64,000 nucleotides of DNA from Spirosoma pollinicola (GCF_002831565.1 NZ_CP025096.1:6191014-6255013), one strand, 5' to 3'. Counted from the first letter of the stretch, positions 36,412-44,963 are shown. The notes: a model not told the origin generated them from the letters alone. Numbers and translations: made by a program.

Positions 36412-37002
36412 ATGAAACGCCCACTAGTGCTGTCAGCCTTATTAATCAGCTTTTTAGCCGCCTGTACACCCGAGCGGGTGCGCTACACCAACGAACTAAA
36501 GCAGGAAATGGCCGATTCGAAGATCAAGAGAATCACCAATGCTGACATGGTGGAAACGGTCGATAATTTGGGCGGAAAAGTTACCACTGTACTGGAAAAA
36601 GAACTGACTACACAACTTCAGAAATCGACAAATCCTGCCGAACGTGCTAAACTCTGCCAGCTGCAAAACTTACCCCGCGCTAAGGCCATTGCTGAGCGTT
36701 ACGCGCTGGATATTCGGTTGTTGGGTAAAGCCGATATACAAAACAAAGGGTTGAGTACTAAAGAGCGAGAGATTCTGGACGCTTATTTATATAGCGCCAA
36801 ACAGAAATCGACGGCTATTTCCAACATCCAAAAAATTACGGATACGTCGTTCGTCTACAACGCTCCGGTGCCGGTTAACAGTGTTATTTGTGAAGCTTGT
36901 TTTGGTAAACAGGAAACTCCATTTGCGGTTTGGCACCTGGGCTTCAATAAACGGGAAGTGGTTCGGCGGATGGGAAATACAAAGAAAAAGAAGCAATCGT
37001 AA
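36412..37002 (+). CDS. Lipoprotein related to DUF3365/Tll0287-type heme domain, heme motif altered
   Basis: A protein of 196 residues from Met 36412, where a lipoprotein signal begins (KRPLVLSALLISFLAAC); a Met 11 codons earlier is less likely. The mature part resembles DUF3365-type periplasmic domains: helices, a Cys near CQLQNLP, DIRLLGKADIQNKGLSTKERE, and then PVPVNSVICEACFGK where relatives have the heme-binding CxxCH. Here the His is Phe (CEACF), so covalent heme binding with normal ligation is doubtful. The C-terminus is basic (KKKKQS). The gene is convergent with mnmH; the gap holds a nested palindrome. The family assignment is tentative. Confidence 0.55.
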   Translation: MKRPLVLSALLISFLAACTPERVRYTNELKQEMADSKIKRITNADMVETVDNLGGKVTTVLEKELTTQLQKSTNPAERAKLCQLQNLPRAKAIAERYALDIRLLGKADIQNKGLSTKEREILDAYLYSAKQKSTAISNIQKITDTSFVYNAPVPVNSVICEACFGKQETPFAVWHLGFNKREVVRRMGNTKKKKQS

Positions 37003-37012
37003 GGGGTTCTGT

Positions 37013-37147
37013 CTGGCGCGGGTATTTACCCGTGCCTGTAATTAAGCCAGTATTTACTGGCACAACAGAAATAGCTTCGATTCGCCAGTAAATACTGGCT
37101 ATATTAAAGGCACGGGTAAACCGGAACGCCGGACCGACCCGCGCCAG
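37013..37147. repeat. Nested inverted repeat overlapping the 3' end of mnmH
   Basis: Three paired blocks in order: CTGGCGCGGG (37013-37022) with CCCGCGCCAG (37138-37147); TTTACCCGTGCCT (37025-37037) with AGGCACGGGTAAA (37108-37120); AGCCAGTATTTACTGGC (37045-37061) with its complement at 37084-37100. The small blocks are themselves palindromes (CGGGTATTTACCCG, GCCAGTATTTACTGGC). The last 14 codons and the stop of mnmH fall inside. Confidence 0.88.
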
Positions 37148-38171
37148 TACTCTCTACCCACTCAATCAACCGTTTAGCGGTTTCTTCGGGATTGTCCTCA
37201 CCCGTTTCTATGGTTTGAATCGTAGCTGAATCGCGCTGAGAAAGGCCGTGTAGATACGCTTTGTCGTAATAATCCAGTGTTAGATCAGCCACGGTTGCGT
37301 AATCATGAAGAGCCAGTGCGTGAAGGGCATCTTTAGTCACTTTGCCCCCGAGCCGTTTACGAATTCGCTCGGTTGCCTCGATAAGCAAACCATGATCGAT
37401 ATTTGCATATTCGGCTACCAGGCGGTTCACGCGTTTAGCTTTCGGTAAGTCGATAAACGCTACCGGAGCCGCTCGCATTTGCAGCCAGAGTGCCATTGGA
37501 ATGAAGCATGAACCAACATTTCGGCTTTCATCTTCCAGCCAGATTCTGCGGGACGTGTCCAGGGTCAGCAACGTTTGGAAAAGCAGATTCTCAAACTGCT
37601 CTGTTGCCGGTTGCGGCTGTTGTCCGATAGCTCCATACGATGAGCCTTTGTGGTTGGCAAACCCTTCGAGGTCAATGATCTGTTCACCTTGCCGGGCTAG
37701 TTCTTTCAGTATATCCGTTTTACCACTCCCCGTTTTACCTCCCAGAATGATAAGCTTTAGCGGTTGGGCAAAGGAGTCGAGAACTGCATTACGGTAGGCT
37801 TTATACCCACCCACCAACGTCGATGCAGTCAGTCCAGCGGTATCCAGCAACCAGGCAAATGATCCGCTGCGCATACCTCCCCGCCAGCAATGCACCAGCA
37901 CTTCCTTGTTTTGCGGATTCAGTTTTTTGGACTGTTTCACGAAGTCTGCCAGTTTTGGCCCCACAAAGCTGAGCCCCACCAACACAGCTGCATCTTTCCC
38001 CGCATTTTTATACTTAGTGCCAACCAGTGCCCGCTCGTCGTTGTCGAACAGCGGAATACTCACCGCGCCGGGAATATGTGCATGGTCATACTCGCCCGGC
38101 GACCGAACGTCAATAACAGGCAGTTGGCGTGCCTTGTCTAAAAACTCATTGACGGGTAATTGATGGACCAT
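37104..38171 (-). CDS. mnmH: tRNA 2-selenouridine synthase
   Basis: A protein of 355 residues from the Met at 38171 (a Met at 38192 would lie inside the upstream palindrome). It replaces sulfur by selenium, via a geranylated intermediate, at the wobble 2-thiouridine of some tRNAs. The N-terminal rhodanese domain has the catalytic Cys in LVHCWRGGMRSGSFAWLL (about residue 95). A P-loop, LGGKTGSGKTDIL, opens the C-terminal half. WLEDESRNVG is another family segment. The final residues (TGAGRSGVPVYPCL) come from the repeat at 37104-37147 and are not family sequence. No selD is in the window, so selenium supply is unseen. Confidence 0.93.
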   Translation of the reverse strand: MVHQLPVNEFLDKARQLPVIDVRSPGEYDHAHIPGAVSIPLFDNDERALVGTKYKNAGKDAAVLVGLSFVGPKLADFVKQSKKLNPQNKEVLVHCWRGGMRSGSFAWLLDTAGLTASTLVGGYKAYRNAVLDSFAQPLKLIILGGKTGSGKTDILKELARQGEQIIDLEGFANHKGSSYGAIGQQPQPATEQFENLLFQTLLTLDTSRRIWLEDESRNVGSCFIPMALWLQMRAAPVAFIDLPKAKRVNRLVAEYANIDHGLLIEATERIRKRLGGKVTKDALHALALHDYATVADLTLDYYDKAYLHGLSQRDSATIQTIETGEDNPEETAKRLIEWVESTGAGRSGVPVYPCL

Positions 38172-38176
38172 TCTTG

Positions 38177-38333
38177 ACCGGGATTTTAACAAGATTTAAA
38201 GGATTAAACAAGATTACTTGAATCAGGATTTTCGGTAAAGGATTAATTTGATCTTTCTGCAAGTCTAGATAAGGTCAGCTAAAGCTATACGGCAGTAATC
38301 TTGTTTAATCCTTCAAATCCTAAGAATCCCGGT
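38177..38333. repeat. Imperfect inverted repeat between pdxJ and mnmH, related to 60040-60201
   Basis: The left arm 38177-38217 and right arm 38295-38333 pair with several mismatches; the inner 19 bp (AAGGATTAAACAAGATTAC) are exact. The same word set, GGGATTTT..ACAAGATTTAAAGGATTAAACAAGATTA, forms the arms at 60040-60201. The last four codons and the stop of pdxJ lie in the right arm. Confidence 0.85.
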
Positions 38334-39042
38334 TCAGACACCTTAAATACATCTGAATCGTATTCTCCAGGCCAAAATAAAGCGCATCACAAATAAGCGC
38401 GTGACCAATGGACACTTCTTCCAGACCGGGCACTTGTTCGTCGAAAAAGCGTAAATTCTCTAAACTTAAGTCGTGGCCCGCATTTAGGCCTAAGCCCAAT
38501 TCGATAGCCCGTTGCGCGGCTCGAACGAAGGGAGCAACGGCCGCTTCCCGATTTTCGGCATAGTGGGTCGCATAGGGTTCAGTATACAGCTCAATCCGGT
38601 CGGTGCCAACGGCCTTGGCCCCTTCGACCATACGCTCGTCGGCATCTACGAAAATGGATACGCGAATACCATCGGCCTGAAATGTCTCGACTAACTCCCG
38701 GAGATGGTCGGCGTGGCGAATCGTGTCCCAACCGGCATTGGATGTAATGGCGTCGACAGCGTCGGGAACGAGGGTTACCTGAGCGGGCTTCACACGTTTG
38801 ACCAGTTCAATGAACCGCTCATCCGGATTGCCTTCAATATTAAATTCGGTTGTAACAACTTCGTGCAGATCCAGCACGTCCTGATAGCGAATATGCCGCT
38901 CGTCGGGGCGGGGATGGACGGTGATGCCCTGTGCTCCGAAACGTTCGCAGTCGAGGGCGACTTTAACAAGATCAGGATTATTGCCACCCCGTGCATTGCG
39001 AATTGTGGCAATTTTGTTGATGTTAACGCTTAAACGTGTCAT
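38320..39042 (-). CDS. pdxJ: Pyridoxine 5'-phosphate synthase
   Basis: A protein of 240 residues from Met 39042, at the family start TRLSVNINKIATIRNARGG; a longer frame adds 33 unrelated residues from repeat-rich DNA. It condenses 3-amino-2-oxopropyl phosphate with deoxyxylulose phosphate in vitamin B6 synthesis. GAQGITVHPRPDERHI, EFNIEGNPDERFI, PDAVDAITSNAGWD and ELGLGLNAGHDLSLENL are recognisable active-site and phosphate-binding segments. Length is normal. The extreme C-terminus (NRDS) is provided by the palindrome. It is divergent from the yqeY-like gene. Confidence 0.96.
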   Translation of the reverse strand: MTRLSVNINKIATIRNARGGNNPDLVKVALDCERFGAQGITVHPRPDERHIRYQDVLDLHEVVTTEFNIEGNPDERFIELVKRVKPAQVTLVPDAVDAITSNAGWDTIRHADHLRELVETFQADGIRVSIFVDADERMVEGAKAVGTDRIELYTEPYATHYAENREAAVAPFVRAAQRAIELGLGLNAGHDLSLENLRFFDEQVPGLEEVSIGHALICDALYFGLENTIQMYLRCLNRDS

Positions 39043-39047
39043 CTGGC

Positions 39048-39167
39048 AATGAATAATGACTAAAGTACAATGAACAATGACTGGTTTCTTAACTTTGCTA
39101 AACCGTTGATGGTTCATGGGTTTATACCGTTTCACCATCATCCATCATCCATTTTACATTATTCATT
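39048..39167. repeat. Low-complexity inverted repeat between pdxJ and yqeY
   Basis: AATGAATAATG (39048-39058) pairs exactly with CATTATTCATT (39157-39167). The interior has repeated AATGAACAATGA and CATCATCCATCATCC words. Weaker than the other palindromes. Confidence 0.5.
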
Positions 39168-39173
39168 AGACCA

Positions 39174-39623
39174 ATGTCTCTAAAACAACAAATTGACGCC
39201 GATATAAAGCAGGCTATGCTGGCCAGAAATCAGGATAAGCTACGCGCATTGCGGGCCGTGAAGTCCATGATTTTGCTCGAAGAAACGAAAGAAGGTCAAT
39301 CGGGCGATCTTAAACCTGAAGACGAAACCAAAATTCTGACCAAAGCCGTCAAGCAACGGAAAGACTCGGCCGACATATACCGTCAACAGAATCGCGCCGA
39401 TTTGCTGGCCGTCGAAGAAACAGAAATCGCTGTCATTGAGCAGTACCTGCCCAAGCAGCTTTCTGAAGATGAATTAAAAGGAAAACTACAAGCCATTATG
39501 ACCCGGCTGGGGGCTTCGGTGCCGTCAGATTTGGGTAAAGTGATGGGTGTAGCCTCCAAAGAACTCGCCGGACAAGCCGATGGAAAAGCCATTTCGGCGA
39601 TGGTGAAGGCATTACTTTCTTAA
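39174..39623 (+). CDS. GatB/YqeY domain protein
   Basis: A 149-residue protein of the YqeY family, related to the tail domain of the GatB amidotransferase. The conserved opening SLKQQIDADIKQAMLARNQDKLRALRAVKSMI and the segment VIEQYLPKQLSEDEL are clear, with a C-terminal helical domain (DLGKVMGVASKELAGQADGKAISAMVKALL). In GatB the same domain binds tRNA; the role of the free protein is not established. A partial promoter box, TAACTTTG, lies at 39090-39097. The stop codon is the start of the next palindrome, with the cvpA-like gene beyond it. Confidence 0.92.
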   Translation: MSLKQQIDADIKQAMLARNQDKLRALRAVKSMILLEETKEGQSGDLKPEDETKILTKAVKQRKDSADIYRQQNRADLLAVEETEIAVIEQYLPKQLSEDELKGKLQAIMTRLGASVPSDLGKVMGVASKELAGQADGKAISAMVKALLS

Positions 39624-39708
39624 AGAGTGAAAGAGCGAAAGAGTGAGAGAGCGAATAGGGTCGCAAATCACTCAATCGCACTTGCACTCATTCACTCTTT
39701 CGCTCTTT
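39622..39708. repeat. Imperfect palindrome between yqeY and cvpA (GAAAGAGY family, copy 2)
   Basis: The left arm AAAGAGTGAAAGAGCGAAAGAG... pairs at roughly 80% with the right arm ...TTCACTCTTTCGCTCTTTG. The right arm runs into the TTG start codon of the cvpA-like gene. Confidence 0.75.
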
Positions 39709-40255
39709 GAATACACTCGATTTACTCATGCTTATTCCCCTCGCCTGGGGGGCTTTTAATGGATACCGCAAAGGTCTTCTTGTCGAGATCGTGGCGGTCA
39801 TCGCGTTTGTTGTGGCCATGATTGTCGGGTTTAAATTTCTGGCGTTTGGAATTGACCTGCTCAGTCCTTATATCAGCCGCGAGCTAGCCCGAAAAATTCT
39901 GCCCTGGCTGGGTTTTTCGATAATATTTTTCCCTACGGTGGTCATGATCAACCAGATGGGATTTGCCATCCGGCGGTCGCTAAAGTACTCCGTATTAGGT
40001 ACCTTCGACAGTGTAGCAGGGGCCACAGTTGGGGTTTTTACGTGGGTCTTTGGAATTAGTGTTATCCTTTGGTTGTTCAGCTATATGGGTGTTAAACTAC
40101 CCGCTCGTCAGGCAAAAACCGCCTTTATGTATCCGTATATCAGGCCAATAGCGCCAAAAGTGATGGATAAAGCCGCCGTTTGGGTACCCAAGGGGCTGGA
40201 TGCAGGAAAGAAGTGGCGGGCCGACAATATAAAGAGCGAAAGAACGAAAGAGTGA
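39707..40255 (+). CDS. CvpA family membrane protein
   Basis: A 182-residue protein with four membrane segments and the CvpA-type N-terminus LDLLMLIPLAWGAFNGYRKGLLVEIV. In other bacteria CvpA affects colicin V export and envelope stress; its exact role is open. TTG at 39707 is taken as the start because an ATG seven codons later would cut into the first conserved segment. The TTG lies at the end of the upstream palindrome. The C-terminal KSERTKE and stop are encoded by the left arm of the next palindrome, so the repeats touch the gene at both ends. Confidence 0.85.
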   Translation: MNTLDLLMLIPLAWGAFNGYRKGLLVEIVAVIAFVVAMIVGFKFLAFGIDLLSPYISRELARKILPWLGFSIIFFPTVVMINQMGFAIRRSLKYSVLGTFDSVAGATVGVFTWVFGISVILWLFSYMGVKLPARQAKTAFMYPYIRPIAPKVMDKAAVWVPKGLDAGKKWRADNIKSERTKE

Positions 40256-40316
40256 AGGAGCATTTAACGCGGTTCTTTGCGCTCTTTCAGCATTCGCTCT
40301 TTCGCTCTTTAAAAAT
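40229..40316. repeat. Imperfect palindrome between cvpA and rlmN (GAAAGAGY family, copy 3)
   Basis: AAAGAGCGAAAGAACGAAAG on the left pairs with CTTTCAGCATTCGCTCTTTC and CGCTCTTT on the right. The left arm contains the last seven codons and stop of the cvpA-like gene; the right side reaches the rlmN ATG. Confidence 0.8.
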
Positions 40317-41366
40317 ATGAAACAAGATATTCGTAAGCTGACGGCTGTTCAGTTAAAAGACTGGTTTACGCAAAATAACCAACAGGGGTTTCGGGCCAAA
40401 CAGGTTCATGAATGGCTCTGGAAAAAATCGGCGCTCTCGTTTGAGCAAATGACTAACCTGTCGCTGCCAACGCGGGAGTTGCTGAATACGCATTTCGAAA
40501 TTCGCCCCCTAACCGTCGATCAGCAGCAGAAGAGCAACGACGGCACAATTAAATCGTCGTTCAAGCTATATGATGGCAATCTGGTTGAAGGTGTTCTAAT
40601 TCCGTCACTTCGTACTGACGACCTAGATCGTATGACGGCCTGCGTATCGAGCCAGGTGGGTTGTTCGCTTACGTGCAAGTTTTGCGCAACAGGCTATATG
40701 GACCGGAAGCGTAACCTCGACGCGGCTGAAATCTATGATCAGGTCGTAGCCATTGATCGGCAAGCCAAAGCAAACTACGACGCGCCCCTTACAAACATCG
40801 TGTATATGGGCATGGGTGAACCCCTACTGAACTATAAAAACGTACTCGAATCGGTTGATCGCATCACTTCACCCGATGGCTTGGGGATGTCGCCCAAACG
40901 CATCACGGTGTCAACAGCGGGGATTGCCAAGATGATTAAGCAACTTGGCGATGACGAAGTGAAATTCAATCTGGCCCTGTCGCTCCACGCGGCTAATGAT
41001 TTCAAGCGGGATCAGATTATGCCGATTAACGAGAGCAATACGCTGGAGGTATTGGGCGACGCGCTGACCTATTTCTACAAAAAAACAGGTACGCGCATCA
41101 CGTTTGAATACATTCTCTTCTATAATTTCAACGATACATTGCAAGACGCGCAGGAGCTTTGGAAGTTTACCAAGCGTGTACCAGCCAAGGTCAACATCAT
41201 TGAATATAACCCCATTGCTGAGGCTAATTTTACCAATACGGACCCGCAGACATTGGACAAGTTTGCTGGCTATCTGGAAAGCAAAGGCGTAATCGTAAAT
41301 ATTCGCCGGAGCCGGGGTAAAGACATTGATGCCGCCTGTGGGCAACTGGCTGGTAAAAAGGCGTAG
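40317..41366 (+). CDS. rlmN: Dual-specificity 23S rRNA/tRNA adenine C2-methyltransferase
   Basis: A 349-residue radical SAM enzyme that methylates C2 of A2503 in 23S rRNA and A37 in some tRNAs. The [4Fe-4S] site is CVSSQVGCSLTCKFCATG (CxxxCxxC). GMGEPLLNYKNVL binds SAM, and LALSLHAAND and the C-terminal RRSRGKDIDAACGQL with the mechanistic Cys are typical. The N-terminal accessory domain (LKDWFTQNNQQGFRAKQVHEW) is complete. Length is normal. The ATG is placed directly after a palindrome, without a visible Shine-Dalgarno sequence. Confidence 0.97.
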   Translation: MKQDIRKLTAVQLKDWFTQNNQQGFRAKQVHEWLWKKSALSFEQMTNLSLPTRELLNTHFEIRPLTVDQQQKSNDGTIKSSFKLYDGNLVEGVLIPSLRTDDLDRMTACVSSQVGCSLTCKFCATGYMDRKRNLDAAEIYDQVVAIDRQAKANYDAPLTNIVYMGMGEPLLNYKNVLESVDRITSPDGLGMSPKRITVSTAGIAKMIKQLGDDEVKFNLALSLHAANDFKRDQIMPINESNTLEVLGDALTYFYKKTGTRITFEYILFYNFNDTLQDAQELWKFTKRVPAKVNIIEYNPIAEANFTNTDPQTLDKFAGYLESKGVIVNIRRSRGKDIDAACGQLAGKKA

Positions 41367-41489
41367 AGACCGGTCCGCCTGCGTCTCATGCGGTAAACCC
41401 TTTGCATCTCATTATCTAGCAATACCTCGCGTCTTATTATCTATCATAATTAGTTTAAAGTATAGTAGGCTTTTGCATAATTCGGTCAG

Positions 41490-41511
41490 GAGACGCAACC
41501 GGTTGCGTCTC
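41490..41511. repeat. Perfect 22-bp palindrome after rlmN
   Basis: GAGACGCAACC / GGTTGCGTCTC without a spacer. A related partial arm (TAGAGACCGGTCCGCCTGCGTCT) follows the rlmN stop at 41365, so the whole gap may be a diverged larger repeat. Confidence 0.75.
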
Positions 41512-41551
41512 TACTTAACAATTTGATAATATAGCTCTGGGTAGTTTCACG

Positions 41552-41559
41552 TACTTTTG
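41552..41559 (+). promoter_or_regulatory. Candidate -7 box of the phosphate transporter gene
   Basis: TACTTTTG fits TAnnTTTG. The nearest TTTG (41522-41525) is 26 nt away, longer than the usual 19-21, so only the -7 part is supported. Confidence 0.3.
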
Positions 41560-41617
41560 TGGCAATCATGAGCTTACGGACCCACCGTTTGCTTAACTAC
41601 TGAAGATACTCCAATTT

Positions 41618-43039
41618 ATGTTTGGCTTAGAAACGGATGTTTTTATCCTCCTATTTATCAGCCTGTTCGCTGCCTGTGCCTTTGAGTTTGTTAATGGTTT
41701 TCACGATACAGCCAACGCCGTTGCCACCGTTATTTACACGAATTCGCTAAAACCTACCTACGCGGTTGTGTGGTCGGGGATATGCAATTTTACCGGCGTT
41801 CTGCTTGGCGGTATCGGGGTTGCAATGGGTATTGTAAATCTCCTGCCTGTTGAGTTGCTGGTCGATCAGAATGTCTATCACAGCGTAGCTATGGTGCTTG
41901 CTCTTCTCCTGAGCGCCATTATCTGGAATCTGGGAACTTGGTACTTTGGTCTCCCCAGTTCAAGTTCGCACACACTTATTGGCTCGATTCTGGGTGTTGG
42001 CCTGGCATTTGCCACCATGCCCGAAAACAAAACCGGCGCTGCTGTCAACTGGGACAAAGCGATCGAAACGGGTTACGCCTTATTACTCTCGCCCTTGCTG
42101 GGTTTCAGTTTGGCTATTGTATTGATGTTTATTCTACGCCGGTCTGTACCCGAAGAAGCGAAAGATCAGCTTTTTAAAGAACCAAAAAAGAATACTGAGC
42201 CTCCTACCTGGGTTCGAGCTATATTGATCACTACCTGTTCGCTGGTGAGTTTCTTTCATGGCAGTAATGACGGTCAGAAAGGGGTAGGGCTAATTATGTT
42301 GATTCTGATTGGCATTGTCCCCTATCATTTCGCGGTTAAATCTGATCTTGACCCTCGCCTGATGCAGACAAATATTGCTGCTATTCAGCAAACGATGGGC
42401 GTATTGGACACGACTCATCTTTCATCAATAAACCGGGAGCGTGTCGTTCAAACTAATAAAGAGCTTTCTCAGTTAAAGGCCCTGGTGAATGGGCCACTTA
42501 TAGATGGCAAAATTCCAAACGAAAAACGCCTGGAAGTACGGAGTGATCTATTGCTGATCAACAGTAATATCAAAAAGATTACGGCTGATGAAGGGTCGAA
42601 TTTAAGTTCAAGTCAACTGGCTGTACTAACGAAAAACCTGGGCGAAGAAGGCGGTCTGCGTCGGTTTACCGACTATGCGCCACTCTGGGTAATTCTGATG
42701 ATTGCGCTATCGCTGGGCCTTGGTACGATGATTGGCTGGCGCCGGATTGTGGTAACGGTAGGCGAAAAGATTGGTAAGCAACACTTAACCTACGCACAGG
42801 GGGCCTCGGCAGAGCTAGTCGCGGCCATGATGATCGGGATGGCATCCTGGCTGAAATTGCCTGTTAGTACAACACACGTTCTTTCGTCGGGTATTGCCGG
42901 TAGTATGGTGGCCAACAAAGGGGTGAAAAACTTACAGGCTGGAACCGTAAAAAATATTGCTTTGGCCTGGATATTAACCTTACCAGTTTCGGTATTACTC
43001 TCCTTTACGCTCTATATTTTCTTTCGTTGGGTATTGTAG
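41618..43039 (+). CDS. pit: Inorganic phosphate transporter, Pit family
   Basis: A 473-residue inner membrane protein. Both halves carry the Pit signature: FEFVNGFHDTANAVATVIYT near the start and SFFHGSNDGQKGVGLIML later, with SSSHTLIGSILGVG and STTHVLSSGIAGSM as the matching repeats. About ten membrane segments flank a hydrophilic central domain (about residues 245-355), as in PitA-type proteins. It takes up metal-phosphate with protons. No PhoU-like gene lies beside it. Stop is TAG, showing that TAG ends genes normally here. Confidence 0.95.
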   Translation: MFGLETDVFILLFISLFAACAFEFVNGFHDTANAVATVIYTNSLKPTYAVVWSGICNFTGVLLGGIGVAMGIVNLLPVELLVDQNVYHSVAMVLALLLSAIIWNLGTWYFGLPSSSSHTLIGSILGVGLAFATMPENKTGAAVNWDKAIETGYALLLSPLLGFSLAIVLMFILRRSVPEEAKDQLFKEPKKNTEPPTWVRAILITTCSLVSFFHGSNDGQKGVGLIMLILIGIVPYHFAVKSDLDPRLMQTNIAAIQQTMGVLDTTHLSSINRERVVQTNKELSQLKALVNGPLIDGKIPNEKRLEVRSDLLLINSNIKKITADEGSNLSSSQLAVLTKNLGEEGGLRRFTDYAPLWVILMIALSLGLGTMIGWRRIVVTVGEKIGKQHLTYAQGASAELVAAMMIGMASWLKLPVSTTHVLSSGIAGSMVANKGVKNLQAGTVKNIALAWILTLPVSVLLSFTLYIFFRWVL

Positions 43040-43114
43040 TTGGCTTTAATTTGCCGTTTTTGGCTAGTACTGTGGTTCAATGCAACCCGAAACAGCAAAC
43101 AAACTACTGAGCAC

Positions 43115-43918
43115 CTATTGTGCCCACTCCGGCGCATCCTGTTCGATAGCATGGCGAACTTTTGCCACAATATCATCAACGCTATCATCGGGACCGAAAT
43201 GCATCGGGACTTTAAATTGCACCGTCAATAAGGTATTCCGCTTCTTAAAACGTAAGCCTTTTTTATCAAAGGCTCTACGAAAGCCGTTAATTACAACGGG
43301 TATAACGATAGGCTCATTGTTTTTGATGAGGTGCCCTGTTCCTTTTCGTATAGGCGCAAAGGGCGTTGTTGTGCCTTGCGGAAAGCTGACGACCCAGCCA
43401 TGTGCCAGCGCGAGGGCAATTTTTTCGTTGGCTGTATTATCCACAGACCGTTGTACTTCGCGTCCTTCGGCCCGCCATGAGCGTTCAATTGTGATGGCGC
43501 CACCCGCAGCAAAAACGCGCGGCACAATGCCTTTTTTCATTGTTTCAGAAGCGGCTACATAGTATTGCCGCGCCCGTGGCCCGAACAAATAAACGGGTGG
43601 CAGCAACGTGTTCTGAAATCCCCACTTTACGGCGCAAAAGATGTGGAAAAAGGCGATCACGTCGGCAAAATACGTCTGGTGATTCGACAGGAATAAGACG
43701 TTGTTGATGGGTAAATTCTCCAGATTCTCGGTCCCCTCAATTTGAATCCGGTTCACTACTGTGTAGCGGGCGTAGGTCAACCAGCCAACCATGCCAATTA
43801 TTAGTCTTCTGGCCACCAGAGAGTTGCCAAAGGGATCGCATTCGAATAGACCGAGGATATCCAGAGGCATCAGGAACTTAGGCAGGTAGCTGAATTTAGT
43901 TGGCTTTATGTACTTCAT
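43115..43918 (-). CDS. 1-acyl-sn-glycerol-3-phosphate acyltransferase family (PlsC-like)
   Basis: A 267-residue lipid acyltransferase. The catalytic HxxxxD box is LSNHQTYFADVIAF. The second box reads FPQGTTTPFAPIRKG, where most PlsC enzymes have FPEGTRS, so the Glu and Arg are changed to Gln and Thr. One hydrophobic segment lies near the N-terminus. It would transfer an acyl chain to lysophosphatidate or a related acceptor at the membrane. The altered second box suggests a different acceptor or a reduced activity. It is convergent with pit. Confidence 0.85.
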   Translation of the reverse strand: MKYIKPTKFSYLPKFLMPLDILGLFECDPFGNSLVARRLIIGMVGWLTYARYTVVNRIQIEGTENLENLPINNVLFLSNHQTYFADVIAFFHIFCAVKWGFQNTLLPPVYLFGPRARQYYVAASETMKKGIVPRVFAAGGAITIERSWRAEGREVQRSVDNTANEKIALALAHGWVVSFPQGTTTPFAPIRKGTGHLIKNNEPIVIPVVINGFRRAFDKKGLRFKKRNTLLTVQFKVPMHFGPDDSVDDIVAKVRHAIEQDAPEWAQ

Positions 43919-44203
43919 TAGTAGGTTAGGAATCTCAGGTAATGAGTAAAGTTACGAGTATGCTACAATGTTTTCAAGAAAAAGTGCAACTGGCTGTCTG
44001 TCACTGGAAATTCCTTTCTGTAAGACGTGGTTAGGGTACTCATTGTTGGGGAGTCATAAATTTTTTTTAACCCGGATTAATCCTTTTCTATACTACACCC
44101 TCTAACCTTCAAATTCACTAGTAAAAAACTACCTCGCCTATAGCCGACAGTTTACACAATCAAATTCAGGTTTTCCTTTTTCAAACAGTTTTCCTTTACA
44201 GCC

Positions 44204-44896
44204 ATGAAACGAATTGTGCTTGCCGGTATCGTTGCCCTATTGGGTTTGTGTTCTGCCCAAACGTCTTTTGCTCAGGTTCAGATCGGTATCCGGGGCGGTG
44301 CTAACTTCGGGTTTGCTTCCAAACCAGCGTATATGGGCAGTTTAACGCCCGATTTTCATTCATCTATCGGACCAACTGGTGCTTTATTCTTAGATATCCC
44401 TTTCAGTGACCGCGTATCGTTTCGCCCCGAAGTTTCTTACATTCAGAAAGGCGTTGCTATAAAAGAAGGGTACGATCTAAATATAGGGGGCTTTACGCTC
44501 CCGCTTGGTGCAACCATTGCCTACCAGTCACAACACATTGAAGTGCCATTATTGTTTAAGTTCAATTTGAGCGATGGCCCTGTACAACCCTATTTCATTG
44601 CCGGTCCTGCCGTTAGCTATGCGTTTGATGGCCGGATTCGTACTCGTGCTTCGGCCCTGATTACGACCCGCCCCTTCGATGTAGACATCAATTATGGCGG
44701 TATGTTAAATCGCTGGGACGTTGGTGCCGTTGGTGGATTGGGCCTGGCAATGGATGCCGGAACGGGTAAGTTCTTTATCGAAGGACGTTACACGCAGGGC
44801 TTCACCCGGCAGGTACAGGTGCCCGTCGTTAACGTCAACGTTCGTAGCCGGGGCGTAGCGGTATCGCTGGGCTATTCGTTCCCGATTGGTTATTAG
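44204..44896 (+). CDS. Outer membrane beta-barrel (porin-like) protein
   Basis: A 230-residue protein with a signal peptide (VLAGIVALLGLCSAQTSFAQ) and alternating beta-strands of the outer membrane beta-barrel type: VQIGIRGGANFGFAS at the start, HIEVPLLFKFNLSDGPVQPYFIAGPAVSYAF in the middle and a final strand GVAVSLGYSFPIGY ending in an aromatic residue. Function unknown. Barrels of this kind are common in Bacteroidota. A terminator follows at 45050. Confidence 0.85.
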   Translation: MKRIVLAGIVALLGLCSAQTSFAQVQIGIRGGANFGFASKPAYMGSLTPDFHSSIGPTGALFLDIPFSDRVSFRPEVSYIQKGVAIKEGYDLNIGGFTLPLGATIAYQSQHIEVPLLFKFNLSDGPVQPYFIAGPAVSYAFDGRIRTRASALITTRPFDVDINYGGMLNRWDVGAVGGLGLAMDAGTGKFFIEGRYTQGFTRQVQVPVVNVNVRSRGVAVSLGYSFPIGY

Positions 44897-44902
44897 CAGA
44901 GT

Positions 44903-44963
44903 AGTTAAGTGGGTGGGGTGAGTAACTAGCTAGCCAGATTTAACTCACTCCATCCACTTAACT
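44903..44963. repeat. Inverted repeat after the porin-like gene, 21-bp arms
   Basis: Arms 44903-44923 and 44943-44963 pair with two mismatches (AGTTAAGTGGGTGGGGTGAGT against ACTCACTCCATCCACTTAACT). The rest of the 323-bp gap up to 45219 is rich in CACTCA/CCATT words, with one terminator and no reading frame. Confidence 0.75.
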
